From an uncultured Caryophanales bacterium (GTDB taxonomy: Bacteria > Bacillota_I > Bacilli_A > RFN20 > CAG-826), in NCBI GenBank assembly GCA_946401755.1, contig CAMIVH010000046.1, positions 1 through 6,887 on the forward strand: a DNA stretch of 6,887 nucleotides. Direction: 5' to 3'. The notes under the pieces are model-generated. The model was not told the origin of the DNA. It was given only the letters and a program-made list of their open reading frames with translations, and did no database searches. The position numbers and the translations under genes are program-made. Numbering within the stretch: position 1 is the first letter of the stretch; every line of letters starts with the position of its first letter. Of this stretch, positions 1-5,793 are shown piece by piece.

Positions 1-8
1 GCGTATTT

Positions 9-34
9 AAAAACACCAGTGGGAAGACTGGTGT
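9..34 (-). terminator. Intrinsic terminator of the ylbF-rsmD-coaD operon
   Basis: A perfect 8-bp stem, ACACCAGT at 13-20 pairing with ACTGGTGT at 27-34, encloses a 6-nt loop. Read on the minus strand it is followed directly by a run of five T. It lies 21 bp past the coaD stop codon, where the operon should end. On the plus strand the stem is followed by CATTAATC and not by a T run, so it acts in one direction only. Confidence 0.85.
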
Positions 35-55
35 CATTAATCTACTTAAAATAGG

Positions 56-517
56 CTATTTTAATCTTTTAATTACAGAAGGTGGAACAAGGGAAGAAAC
101 ATCCACACCACTTTGATATAGTTCCATAATCATCGAGGAATTGATGAAAGACTTTTCCGCTTTGCTCATTAAGAAGACTGTATCAATTGAAGAATCAATG
201 AAGTCATTAGCAGAGGCTAAGGAGAATTCATATTCAAAGTCAGTGACCGCTCTTAAGCCACGGATTAAGTGATTAGCACCGTGCTTTTTAGCGTATTCCA
301 CAGTTAAACCAGTGGAACTATCAACTTCCACACGTGGATCATTAACGGCTTCTTTAATCATCGCCACTCTTTCTTCTGGAGTGAATCTAGCTTTCTTTTG
401 GTCGTTATAAGCTACAAGCATAATAACCTTATCAAAGATATTAAGCGCTCTTTTTAAGATTTCTAAGTGACCGTTAGTAATTGGATCAAAGCTTCCTGGA
501 TAAATTGCAACTTTCAT
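56..517 (-). CDS. coaD: Phosphopantetheine adenylyltransferase
   Basis: CoaD transfers AMP from ATP to 4'-phosphopantetheine, giving dephospho-CoA, the penultimate step of cytosolic CoA synthesis. The 153-residue product has the usual length of the bacterial family. The N-terminal GSFDPITNGH (residues 8-17) holds the nucleotidyltransferase TxGH signature. LIRGLRAVTDFEYE follows in the middle, and KSFINSSMIMEL near the C-terminus corresponds to the family's FISSTxVRE-type segment. I chose the ATG at 517: a TTG at 529 would also be in frame, but it is part of the Shine-Dalgarno region, and GGAGGT ends 4 nt before the ATG. This is the last gene of the operon, 2 bp after the rsmD stop codon. The rsmD-coaD order matches B. 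subtilis ylbH-ylbI. Confidence 0.96.
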   Translation of the reverse strand: MKVAIYPGSFDPITNGHLEILKRALNIFDKVIMLVAYNDQKKARFTPEERVAMIKEAVNDPRVEVDSSTGLTVEYAKKHGANHLIRGLRAVTDFEYEFSLASANDFIDSSIDTVFLMSKAEKSFINSSMIMELYQSGVDVSSLVPPSVIKRLK

Positions 518-519
518 GG

Positions 520-1065
520 CTACCTCCAATAAATGAAGACCTTTATTTCTCCATAATGGTATTCTTTCTTCTTATTATAATCAATATTTTCTAAATTAAC
601 GTCACGGTTAGCCTCGATAACAATAATCGCGTGCTCGTTTAATAAATCCTTAGATAATAATATATCGACAATCTCTTGATATTTGCCTTGTTCGTAAGGT
701 GGGTCTAAAAAGACTAAGTCAAACTTTTGACCTTTACCGTTAAATTGGTCTAAAGCATTAACATCTTTATCTTTGATGATTTGATACTCATCTTCATTAA
801 TCTTTAGATTATTTATATTATCCTTAATTACTTTAATAGCAAGATTAGAGACATCCACGAATGCGCAGAATTTAGCGCCTCTAGAAAGAGCTTCTAAACC
901 CATCGCACCACTACCAGCATAAAGGTCTAAGGCATTAAAATTATCGATGTTATTTAATGCTGAAAAGATGGCCTCTCTGATACGGTCTTTAGTGGGTCTA
1001 GTATGTTCCATATCATCAGGAAAAACGATTAAACGATGACGATATTTTCCACCAACGATTCTCAT
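520..1065 (-). CDS. rsmD: 16S rRNA (guanine(966)-N(2))-methyltransferase
   Basis: RsmD uses S-adenosylmethionine to methylate N2 of a guanine in 16S rRNA (G966 in E. coli numbering) during small-subunit assembly. The 181-residue product matches the family in length. The N-terminus reads MRIVGGKYR, followed by TRPTKDRIREAIFSAL (residues 22-37), a stretch typical of RsmD. The SAM-binding motif is LDLYAGSGAMGLEAL (46-60). DPPY at 121-124 is the N-methyltransferase catalytic motif. The start ATG overlaps the ylbF stop as ATGA, and AGAGGA (1073-1078) sits 7 nt upstream as a Shine-Dalgarno sequence. It is the middle gene of a three-gene operon. B. subtilis has ylbG between ylbF and rsmD; here there is no room for it. 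Confidence 0.95.
   Translation of the reverse strand: MRIVGGKYRHRLIVFPDDMEHTRPTKDRIREAIFSALNNIDNFNALDLYAGSGAMGLEALSRGAKFCAFVDVSNLAIKVIKDNINNLKINEDEYQIIKDKDVNALDQFNGKGQKFDLVFLDPPYEQGKYQEIVDILLSKDLLNEHAIIVIEANRDVNLENIDYNKKKEYHYGEIKVFIYWR
522..527 (-). promoter_or_regulatory. coaD ribosome-binding site inside the end of rsmD
   Basis: A perfect GGAGGT lies 4 nt before the coaD ATG. The same bases encode the last Trp-Arg-stop of rsmD (TGG AGG TAG). Ribosomes finishing rsmD therefore cover this site, which suggests translational coupling. It also settles the choice of ATG 517 over the upstream TTG. Confidence 0.85.
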
Positions 1066-1430
1066 CTATTAATCCTCTTTTCTTTTTGATGCAATGATAA
1101 ATCATTGAATAAGATTTCATTTACTTGAAAATATAAGTCTCTAACTTCACTATAAGCCTTGAGATATTCCTTCACTAATGGGTGATTATCAAGAGCTTCT
1201 TTTTTGATGAAAAGTTCGTGTTGATACTTCTTCATTTCTTCCGAATTATTAGCGAAATGATTAAAGGCATCACTATAAGAAGAGACCGCTAAATCTTTTT
1301 GATAAGAAAGCGCCATAACTTCCTCGTTATTGTTCAGTTCATTTTCAAGTTTATTTAAGCGGATAATTCGTTCATCATTATCCAATAAATCTTTTAATTC
1401 ACCAGCCAGTAAATAAATGTTGCTAACCAT
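1062..1430 (-). CDS. ylbF: YlbF/YmcA family protein, likely YlbF (RicF)
   Basis: The 122-residue product is predicted to be almost wholly helical and rich in charged residues, with no signal peptide or membrane segment. Its pattern (ELKDLL near residues 11-16, a central YQHELFIKKEALDNHPLVKEYLKAYSEV-type helix) resembles the Com_YlbF family. In B. subtilis YlbF joins YmcA and YaaT in the Ric complex, which promotes RNase Y-dependent mRNA maturation and affects competence, sporulation and biofilm formation. The position directly before rsmD-coaD supports YlbF over YmcA. The protein contains no cysteine, so it could not ligate the [4Fe-4S] clusters reported for the B. subtilis complex. There is no Shine-Dalgarno sequence before the ATG; a TATAAT ends 6 nt upstream, suggesting a leaderless mRNA. 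The family call is from memory of the pattern and the synteny. Confidence 0.75.
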   Translation of the reverse strand: MVSNIYLLAGELKDLLDNDERIIRLNKLENELNNNEEVMALSYQKDLAVSSYSDAFNHFANNSEEMKKYQHELFIKKEALDNHPLVKEYLKAYSEVRDLYFQVNEILFNDLSLHQKEKRINR

Positions 1431-1436
1431 GCACTT

Positions 1437-1465
1437 ATTATATACAATTATTCGTCTGACATAAA
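1437..1465 (-). promoter_or_regulatory. Promoter of the ylbF-rsmD-coaD operon
   Basis: The minus strand has a perfect -10 TATAAT (1442 down to 1437) and, 17 nt further up, TTTATG (1465-1460) as a weak -35. Exactly six bases separate the -10 from the ATG, so the predicted transcript starts at or within a base of the start codon. The -35 lies inside the inverted repeat at 1458-1478. Confidence 0.65.
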
Positions 1466-1478
1466 CTTTATTTATGTC
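1458..1478. repeat. Inverted repeat between divergent ylbF and def promoters
   Basis: GACATAAA (1458-1465) and TTTATGTC (1471-1478) form a perfect 8-bp inverted repeat with a 5-bp spacer. It lies between the two divergent -10 boxes and covers both predicted -35 positions. This is the expected layout of an operator where one dimeric protein could affect both genes. No T run follows on either strand, so a terminator role is unlikely. The binding protein is unknown. Confidence 0.5.
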
Positions 1479-1495
1479 GATAGATGTGTTAGTAT
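1467..1495 (+). promoter_or_regulatory. Promoter of def
   Basis: The extended -10 TGTTAGTAT (hexamer TAGTAT at 1490-1495) lies 6 nt before the ATG at 1502. A weak -35, TTTATT, is at 1467-1472 with a 17-nt spacer. The predicted start of transcription coincides with the A of ATG 1502, implying a leaderless mRNA. The ATG at 1496 directly abuts the hexamer and would lie upstream of the transcript start. Confidence 0.55.
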
Positions 1496-1501
1496 ATGCC
1501 T

Positions 1502-2044
1502 ATGAAGTTCAAAATCGTTAAAGATAGCAATCCAATTATGAAGAAAAAGTCCCTTCCAGTGGACCTCCCTCTTTCTCAAGAAGATAGAGATACTTTAGAT
1601 TGGATGCTCGATTACTTAAAGAAGTCACAAGATGATGAATACGCAACAAAGCACAATATCCGTCCAGGTATTGGCTTAGCGGCGATTCAAATTGGTCTCT
1701 TAAAAAGAATGTTTGTGGTCTATTATGGGGAAGGCGAAGATTTAGTTCAATACCAACTCGTTAATCCAAAGATTATCGAATATTCTATTAGAAAATGTGC
1801 TTTAAAAGATGGAGAAGGTTGCTTATCTGTTGATTCTGAACATCCTGGCTATGCGCACCGCTACTACAAGATTAAATTAAAAGCGTTTGATGCATTAACT
1901 AATCAAGAAGTCGTCATTACTGCGAGAGGTTTTGACGCGATTGTTTTACAACACGAATACGATCATCTCGATGGATTGTTCTTCTATGACCGTATTGACA
2001 AAAATAAGCCAAATACTCAGCTTATGAATGAAGAACTTATCTAG
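1502..2044 (+). CDS. def: Peptide deformylase (type 2-like)
   Basis: Def removes the formyl group from the initiator methionine of nascent proteins at the ribosome exit. All three family motifs are present: GIGLAAIQ (residues 56-63, with Gln63), EGCLS (105-109, with metal ligand Cys107) and QHEYDHLDG (150-158), in which His151 and His155 bind the metal and Glu152 is the catalytic base. The 180-residue length and the long segment before motif 1 fit the type 2 enzymes of Gram-positive bacteria. An in-frame ATG at 1496 would add two residues, but it touches the predicted -10 box, so I chose ATG 1502. No Shine-Dalgarno sequence is visible. It is followed by rnjA, as in B. subtilis defB-ykzG-rnjA, but without the small ykzG (rpoY) gene. 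Confidence 0.96.
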   Translation: MKFKIVKDSNPIMKKKSLPVDLPLSQEDRDTLDWMLDYLKKSQDDEYATKHNIRPGIGLAAIQIGLLKRMFVVYYGEGEDLVQYQLVNPKIIEYSIRKCALKDGEGCLSVDSEHPGYAHRYYKIKLKAFDALTNQEVVITARGFDAIVLQHEYDHLDGLFFYDRIDKNKPNTQLMNEELI

Positions 2045-2058
2045 TTTTATTTTTTATT

Positions 2059-2067
2059 TGCTATAAT
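2059..2067 (+). promoter_or_regulatory. Extended -10 promoter of rnjA-maf
   Basis: TGCTATAAT is a perfect extended -10 element (TGn plus TATAAT at 2062-2067). No good -35 is visible at the expected distance, which extended -10 promoters tolerate. Transcription would start near 2074 and give a leader of about 32 nt before the rnjA start codon. Read-through from def is also possible, because no terminator separates the genes. Confidence 0.65.
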
Positions 2068-2093
2068 AAATAAAGATTTCAAACATAATAATG

Positions 2094-2100
2094 AAAGGAG
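2094..2100 (+). promoter_or_regulatory. rnjA ribosome-binding site
   Basis: AAAGGAG ends 5 nt before the ATG at 2106. It decides the start: the in-frame ATG at 2091 lies upstream of the Shine-Dalgarno sequence and has none of its own. Confidence 0.85.
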
Positions 2101-2105
2101 CCGCT

Positions 2106-3776
2106 ATGGATAAGACTATTTCTATGCCGATTTCTATCTATGCCCTTGGTGGATTAGGTGAAGTTGGTAAAAACATGTACTGCATTGAAAATGAAGAATC
2201 AATTATCATCATCGACTGTGGTGTGCGTTTTCCTGGTGTTGAATTCCCAGGTATTGACTACGTTGTCCCAGATTTCACACACTTAAAGAACAACCGTAAC
2301 AAAGTTAAGGCCTTATTTATCACACATGGTCACGAAGACCATATCGGTGGTATTCCTTTCTTAATTCAAAGTTTAAATATTCCTGTTATTTACGCACCAC
2401 GATTAGCGGCCGCTTTAATTAGAAACAAAATGGAAGAAAGTCGTATGTCCGATAGACTTCCTCTTATTGAATATGTTGATGATACTGTCGTTAACGTTGG
2501 TAACTTTAAAGTTTCTTTCTTTAGAGTGACCCACTCCATCCCAGATTCCTTTGGTATCGTTGTGGATACTCCTGAAGGTAGAATTGTCACCACTGGCGAC
2601 TTTAAAGTGGACTTAACTCCAATTGGTCCAGATATCAATCTCACCAAGATGGCTAAATTAGGTCAAGAAGGCGTTGATTTATTATTAAGTGACTCCACTA
2701 ATGCGGAAAATGAAGGCTATACACCAAGTGAAAAGAACGTCTTAGACGCCATTGATGATGTCTTTGCTAAAGCAGCGGGTAGATTAATTGTTTCTACCTT
2801 CTCTTCTAACATTTCCCGTATTCAACAAATATGTGAAGTGGCTGCGAAATATAACCGTAAAATTGTGATTATCGGTAGAAGTATGGAAAAAGCCATGGAT
2901 ATCTCCCGTGGTTATGGCTATATCAAGATTCCAGACGATATGATTATCGAACCAGAAAAGATTAAAGACTTTAAGAGCAATCAAATCGTTGTTATTTGTA
3001 CCGGTTCACAAGGTGAACCAATGGCCGCTTTAAGTAGAATTGCTAATGGTGAACATAAAGATGTCCATATCGCTCCAGGCGACACTGTTGTCTTCTCTAG
3101 CTCTGCTATTCCAGGTAACGGCATTATGATTGACCACGTTGTTAACCAATTAACAAGATGTGGCGCAGATGTTGTTACCAACTCTATTCTTAACGATATC
3201 CACTCCTCTGGTCACCCATCTAAACAAGAATTAAGATTGGTCTTAAAATTATTTAAGCCTAAATATTTCATGCCAATGCACGGCGAATATAGAATGCTTT
3301 TAATTCATTCTAAGATTGCTAGTGAAGTTGGTATTCCAGAAGATCATAGTTTCGTTTTAGATAATGGCGATTGCTTAACTTTATCTAAAGGTAAGATTTC
3401 TCGTGGTTATCCAGTGGAACATGGTAATACCTATATTGATGGTAAAGATATTAAGGGTTTAGCCGATGCAGTTATGGCGGATAGACGTATTTTAACTGGT
3501 AATGGTATGGTTATCGTTACTATTACAATCGATTCCCGTAATAACCAATTAATCGAAGCTCCACTATTTGTTTTAAAGGGTGTCGTTGCTTCTCATAGTA
3601 AACGTAACGTCAACGCTTGCGCTAAATTAGTGGAAAAAGGTATTAAAGAAAAGCTCTTAACAAAGACCAGCTTTGCGGAACTTAAGAGCATTATTAAAGA
3701 TATTACAGATAGTTATTTCTATGCGTTAACTCATTCTCATCCAATGATTATTCCTGTAATTCTTACAAAGAATTAA
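2106..3776 (+). CDS. rnjA: Ribonuclease J
   Basis: RNase J is a metallo-beta-lactamase/beta-CASP nuclease with 5'-to-3' exonuclease and endonuclease activity, central to mRNA decay and rRNA maturation in Bacillota. The 556-residue product is full length. The zinc motif HGHEDH falls at residues 74-79 (His74, His76, Asp78, His79). Other ligands are His142 in VTHSIPD and Asp164 in TTGDFK, at the positions known from B. subtilis RNase J1. The beta-CASP part includes STFSSNISRIQQI (about 229-241) and SGHPSKQEL (His370). MPMHGEYRML supplies His392. The C-terminal domain covers roughly residues 450-556. I cannot firmly separate J1 from J2, but all catalytic residues are intact, which favours J1. maf follows after one base. 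Confidence 0.96.
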   Translation: MDKTISMPISIYALGGLGEVGKNMYCIENEESIIIIDCGVRFPGVEFPGIDYVVPDFTHLKNNRNKVKALFITHGHEDHIGGIPFLIQSLNIPVIYAPRLAAALIRNKMEESRMSDRLPLIEYVDDTVVNVGNFKVSFFRVTHSIPDSFGIVVDTPEGRIVTTGDFKVDLTPIGPDINLTKMAKLGQEGVDLLLSDSTNAENEGYTPSEKNVLDAIDDVFAKAAGRLIVSTFSSNISRIQQICEVAAKYNRKIVIIGRSMEKAMDISRGYGYIKIPDDMIIEPEKIKDFKSNQIVVICTGSQGEPMAALSRIANGEHKDVHIAPGDTVVFSSSAIPGNGIMIDHVVNQLTRCGADVVTNSILNDIHSSGHPSKQELRLVLKLFKPKYFMPMHGEYRMLLIHSKIASEVGIPEDHSFVLDNGDCLTLSKGKISRGYPVEHGNTYIDGKDIKGLADAVMADRRILTGNGMVIVTITIDSRNNQLIEAPLFVLKGVVASHSKRNVNACAKLVEKGIKEKLLTKTSFAELKSIIKDITDSYFYALTHSHPMIIPVILTKN

Positions 3777-3777
3777 G

Positions 3778-4344
3778 ATGATTATTTTAGCGAGTGCGTC
3801 ACCAAGAAGAAAAGAATTAATGAGGAAAGAAATTTCCTCTTCTTTTGTGGTTGTTGTGCCACATATTGATGAATCATTATCTTTTAAGAATTTCACTGAT
3901 GTTAAAGATATCGTTAAAGACATCTCTTTACGTAAGTGTTTAGAAGTCGCAAAAGATCATAACGAGGATTTAGTTATTGCTGCGGACACAGTTGTGGTCT
4001 TAGGTAATGAGATTATTGGTAAACCAAAAGATAAAGAAGATGCCTTTAAGATTTTAAGAGAATTATCAGGCAAAGAGCACTACGTCTACACTGGTTACGC
4101 TTTAAAGCAAGGCGATAAATTAGTGCAAGGTATCGCTAAAAGCAGTGTCTTCTTTAACGAATTAAGTGATGAACTAATTAATGCTTATATTGATACCGGT
4201 TCCCCAATGGATAAAGCGGGTGCCTATGGTTTACAAGATAATGAGAAGTTTCAACTAGTTAAAAAAACCAGTGGGAGCGTCAACAACATTATTGGTTTTC
4301 CCACTGAGCAGATTTTGTTAGATTTAAAGAATTTCATTCTTTAA
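3778..4344 (+). CDS. maf: Maf family nucleoside triphosphate pyrophosphatase
   Basis: Maf proteins hydrolyse non-canonical or selected nucleoside triphosphates (dTTP/UTP in the YhdE-like subgroup) to monophosphate and pyrophosphate. Overexpression in Bacillus inhibits septum formation. The 188-residue product has the family landmarks in order: ILASASPRRKEL (residues 3-14), AADTVV with the catalytic Asp70, GKP at 81-83, YTGY, TGSPMDKAGAYGLQ and GSVNNIIGFP. TGSPMDKAG has Ser where many members have Glu, and GSVNNIIGFP has Val where Tyr is usual, so exact substrate preference cannot be read off. The ATG lies one base after the rnjA TAA and has only a weak Shine-Dalgarno sequence, suggesting coupled translation. 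Its 3' end overlaps the converging EIIB-like gene by 11 bp. Confidence 0.93.
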   Translation: MIILASASPRRKELMRKEISSSFVVVVPHIDESLSFKNFTDVKDIVKDISLRKCLEVAKDHNEDLVIAADTVVVLGNEIIGKPKDKEDAFKILRELSGKEHYVYTGYALKQGDKLVQGIAKSSVFFNELSDELINAYIDTGSPMDKAGAYGLQDNEKFQLVKKTSGSVNNIIGFPTEQILLDLKNFIL

Positions 4345-4702
4345 TACCATTAGAGATTGTTTCCGCGATATCAACGGCGTTATTAGCAATCACTAATGTG
4401 ACCTTATTAGACATTACAAGCACACTATTGACCCCTAAGTTTGTTAACTTCTCGCGGTCAATTTTTTCTTTATCTTTTAAGGAAAGATTAATACGTGAGC
4501 CAATCGCGGATACATTATTGATATTATCCTTACCACCTAATGCAGTAAGCCAGGCGGATTCATCGACAATTGGGTTCTTTTTTCTTTTACCAAAAAAGAT
4601 GATTAAAAACACTAAAACTGCGACTAGGACTAAACATCCTGCAATGATGAGTGCAACAGCGTATGTTGGTAAAGATGTATTATTTAATAAATTGAATTTC
4701 AT
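4334..4702 (-). CDS. Membrane-anchored EIIB-like protein without active-site cysteine
   Basis: The 122-residue product has a short polar N-terminus, one hydrophobic segment (about residues 14-37), a basic GKRKK stop-transfer sequence (38-42), and a cytoplasmic domain. The domain (about 49-118) resembles the glucose-type PTS EIIB fold: WLTALGGKDNINNV matches the usual ALGGKENIxNV, KIDREKLTNLGV matches the xVDxxxLKxLGA segment, and VTLVIANNAVDIAETI the C-terminal strand and helix. Real EIIB domains carry the phosphorylated cysteine in a CITRLR-type motif. Here the equivalent stretch is AIGSRINL (66-73), with Ile in place of Cys; the only cysteine (Cys23) is in the membrane segment. It therefore cannot be a normal phosphocarrier. 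No EIIC or EIIA gene is nearby. An upstream in-frame start at 4756 would lie above the promoter and add unlikely sequence, so I chose ATG 4702. A sensory or scaffolding role is possible but not shown. Confidence 0.75.
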   Translation of the reverse strand: MKFNLLNNTSLPTYAVALIIAGCLVLVAVLVFLIIFFGKRKKNPIVDESAWLTALGGKDNINNVSAIGSRINLSLKDKEKIDREKLTNLGVNSVLVMSNKVTLVIANNAVDIAETISNGIKE

Positions 4703-4718
4703 AACCTTATGATATAAT
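4692..4718 (+). promoter_or_regulatory. Promoter of the CYTH gene
   Basis: TGATATAAT is a perfect extended -10 (TGn, TATAAT at 4713-4718). TTGAAT at 4692-4697 could serve as a -35, with a short 15-nt spacer. Transcription would start near 4725, giving a leader of about 17 nt before ATG 4742. Confidence 0.65.
4709..4714 (-). promoter_or_regulatory. -10 box of the EIIB-like gene
   Basis: On the minus strand TATCAT ends exactly 6 nt before the ATG at 4702, again implying a leaderless mRNA. An alternative hexamer, TATTAT (4719-4714), would give a leader of about 5 nt. AAGG lies 2 nt before the ATG, too close for a normal Shine-Dalgarno sequence. The element overlaps the -10 box of the divergent CYTH promoter, so the two promoters probably compete. 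Confidence 0.5.
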
Positions 4719-4741
4719 AGTCTAAAAGTTTGGAAAAAGAA

Positions 4742-5356
4742 ATGATAAAGACACAAAAAGAATACGAGACAAGATTAATGCTAACAGAGGAACAATACTT
4801 TTTTATTGTGACCTATTACATGAATATTCAGCCTAATAAACATTTCTTACAAATCACTAACCACTATTACGATACAGATGAGCTCAATTTAACAAAAGAT
4901 CAACGTATGACATTAAGGGTCAGAATTATTAATGACGTTAAAAGTGAACTCACTTTAAAGATTAAGGGTGAAGATGGTGATGAAGAAGTCACTGATGGCT
5001 TAAGTCCAAAAGAACAAGAACTATTACTTGAACAAAACATATTCCCATATGGGCAGGTGAGAAATCGTTTAATGCTTTTACCCTATCCATTAAATAAATA
5101 TCATCGTATTACTTCTTTATTTAATAGACGATTAGAAATTGAATTTGAAGACCACATTTTAGTGGTTGATAAAAATACTTTTGAAGATGAAGTCGACTAT
5201 AATTTAGAGATTGAATCTAGTGTTGGTATTGTTCACGCGAAAGAACTTTTAAAAGAATACGCGAATAAGTTTGACTTAACTCTTTCTAAAGAAAAATATA
5301 TCGGTAAAGCTAGAAGAGCTATTACCGCCTCATTAAAAAAGCTTAATAACAATTAA
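4742..5356 (+). CDS. CYTH domain protein (YjbK-like)
   Basis: CYTH proteins form an eight-stranded tunnel that binds triphosphate compounds and divalent metal; members include inorganic triphosphatases, thiamine triphosphatases and class IV adenylate cyclases. The 204-residue product starts with KEYETRL (residues 6-12), the place of the ExExK signature, with Arg instead of Lys. Further landmarks are NHYYDTDELNL, LRVRI, SELTLKIKG, the RRLEIEFEDHILVVDKNTF hairpin region and the acidic DYNLEIE, where the metal-binding carboxylates are expected. Basic residues fill the strands, as is usual for a triphosphate tunnel. It resembles the Bacillus YjbK group, whose substrate is not firmly settled, so no substrate is assigned. 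I chose ATG 4742, preceded by GGA 7 nt upstream, over an in-frame TTG at 4730. Its last bases overlap the spx stop codon. Confidence 0.85.
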   Translation: MIKTQKEYETRLMLTEEQYFFIVTYYMNIQPNKHFLQITNHYYDTDELNLTKDQRMTLRVRIINDVKSELTLKIKGEDGDEEVTDGLSPKEQELLLEQNIFPYGQVRNRLMLLPYPLNKYHRITSLFNRRLEIEFEDHILVVDKNTFEDEVDYNLEIESSVGIVHAKELLKEYANKFDLTLSKEKYIGKARRAITASLKKLNNN

Positions 5357-5358
5357 GC
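5335..5358 (-). terminator. Likely intrinsic terminator of spx, inside the CYTH gene end
   Basis: GCTTAAT (5341-5347) and ATTAAGC (5352-5358) form a perfect 7-bp stem with a 4-nt loop. On the minus strand it is followed by TTTTTT (5340-5335). The stem contains the spx stop codon and also the CYTH stop codon on the other strand. It is AT-rich, so moderately stable. On the plus strand the downstream bases are CTCTTT, a much poorer tract. Confidence 0.55.
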
Positions 5359-5787
5359 CTCTTTAACATCTGAATGACCACATGTTTCATACTGTGGACA
5401 GTTATCGTTTTTACATGCCCATTCCGCAAGACGACGAGCGTGAGGAATGAATGATCTAATCTCATCTGGGTTGTAACCTACTTGAATACGATGGTCATCC
5501 ACGATAATTGGTCTTTTAAGTACGGATGGATTTTCTTTAATAAAGGCGATTAGTTGTTTGACTGTCATTGAGTCGATATCTAAATTGCTCTCTTTAACAA
5601 TCTTACTCTTAGTGGAAATGATATCTTCGGTACCATTTTCACTCTTCATTAATATATCGGTTAATTCTTGTTCGTTAAGGGTCGCAACAAAAATATTCTT
5701 TTCAATAAATGGGATGTTTTGATCCATGAACCATTTTTTGACTTTGCGGCAGGAACTACAAGAAGGAGAAGTGTAAATCTTTATCAT
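5353..5787 (-). CDS. spx: Spx/ArsC family transcriptional regulator with Cys-rich C-terminal tail
   Basis: Spx binds the C-terminal domain of the RNA polymerase alpha subunit and redirects transcription under disulfide stress; it does not act as a classical DNA-binding repressor. The 144-residue product has the redox CSSC switch at Cys10 and Cys13, the conserved Gly52 (in ENGTEDIIS) at the alpha-CTD interface, and KRPIIVDDHRIQVGYNPDEIR (91-111), all close to B. subtilis Spx (131 residues). The C-terminus differs: after RRLAEWA comes an extension with Cys125, Cys130, Cys136 and His138, a spacing that could bind metal. I chose ATG 5787, which matches the Spx start; an ORF start at 5823 would add 12 unrelated residues. 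There is no Shine-Dalgarno sequence, and a -10-like hexamer ends 6 nt upstream. The stop codon shares TTAA with the convergent CYTH stop. Confidence 0.9.
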   Translation of the reverse strand: MIKIYTSPSCSSCRKVKKWFMDQNIPFIEKNIFVATLNEQELTDILMKSENGTEDIISTKSKIVKESNLDIDSMTVKQLIAFIKENPSVLKRPIIVDDHRIQVGYNPDEIRSFIPHARRLAEWACKNDNCPQYETCGHSDVKEA

Positions 5788-5793
5788 ACGTTG

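Noticed and set aside
1496..1501. ATG at 1496 as the def start
   Set aside because: It directly abuts the predicted -10 hexamer and would lie upstream of the transcript start; ATG 1502 fits the promoter spacing and the usual Def N-terminus.
2390..3181. Three minus-strand open frames within rnjA
   Set aside because: They lie wholly inside a complete RNase J gene, with no promoter, ribosome-binding site or recognisable product.
4265..4310. Resemblance of the maf 3' region (CCAGTGGGAG) to the terminator at 13-34
   Set aside because: The shared bases are short, encode ordinary maf residues (KTSGSVNN), and similar CCAGTGG strings occur elsewhere as common codons; no real repeat family is supported.
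4398..4712. A 104-codon plus-strand open frame opposite the EIIB-like gene
   Set aside because: It is antisense to a gene with a clear membrane segment and recognisable domain, has no Shine-Dalgarno sequence, and its product has no family-like pattern.
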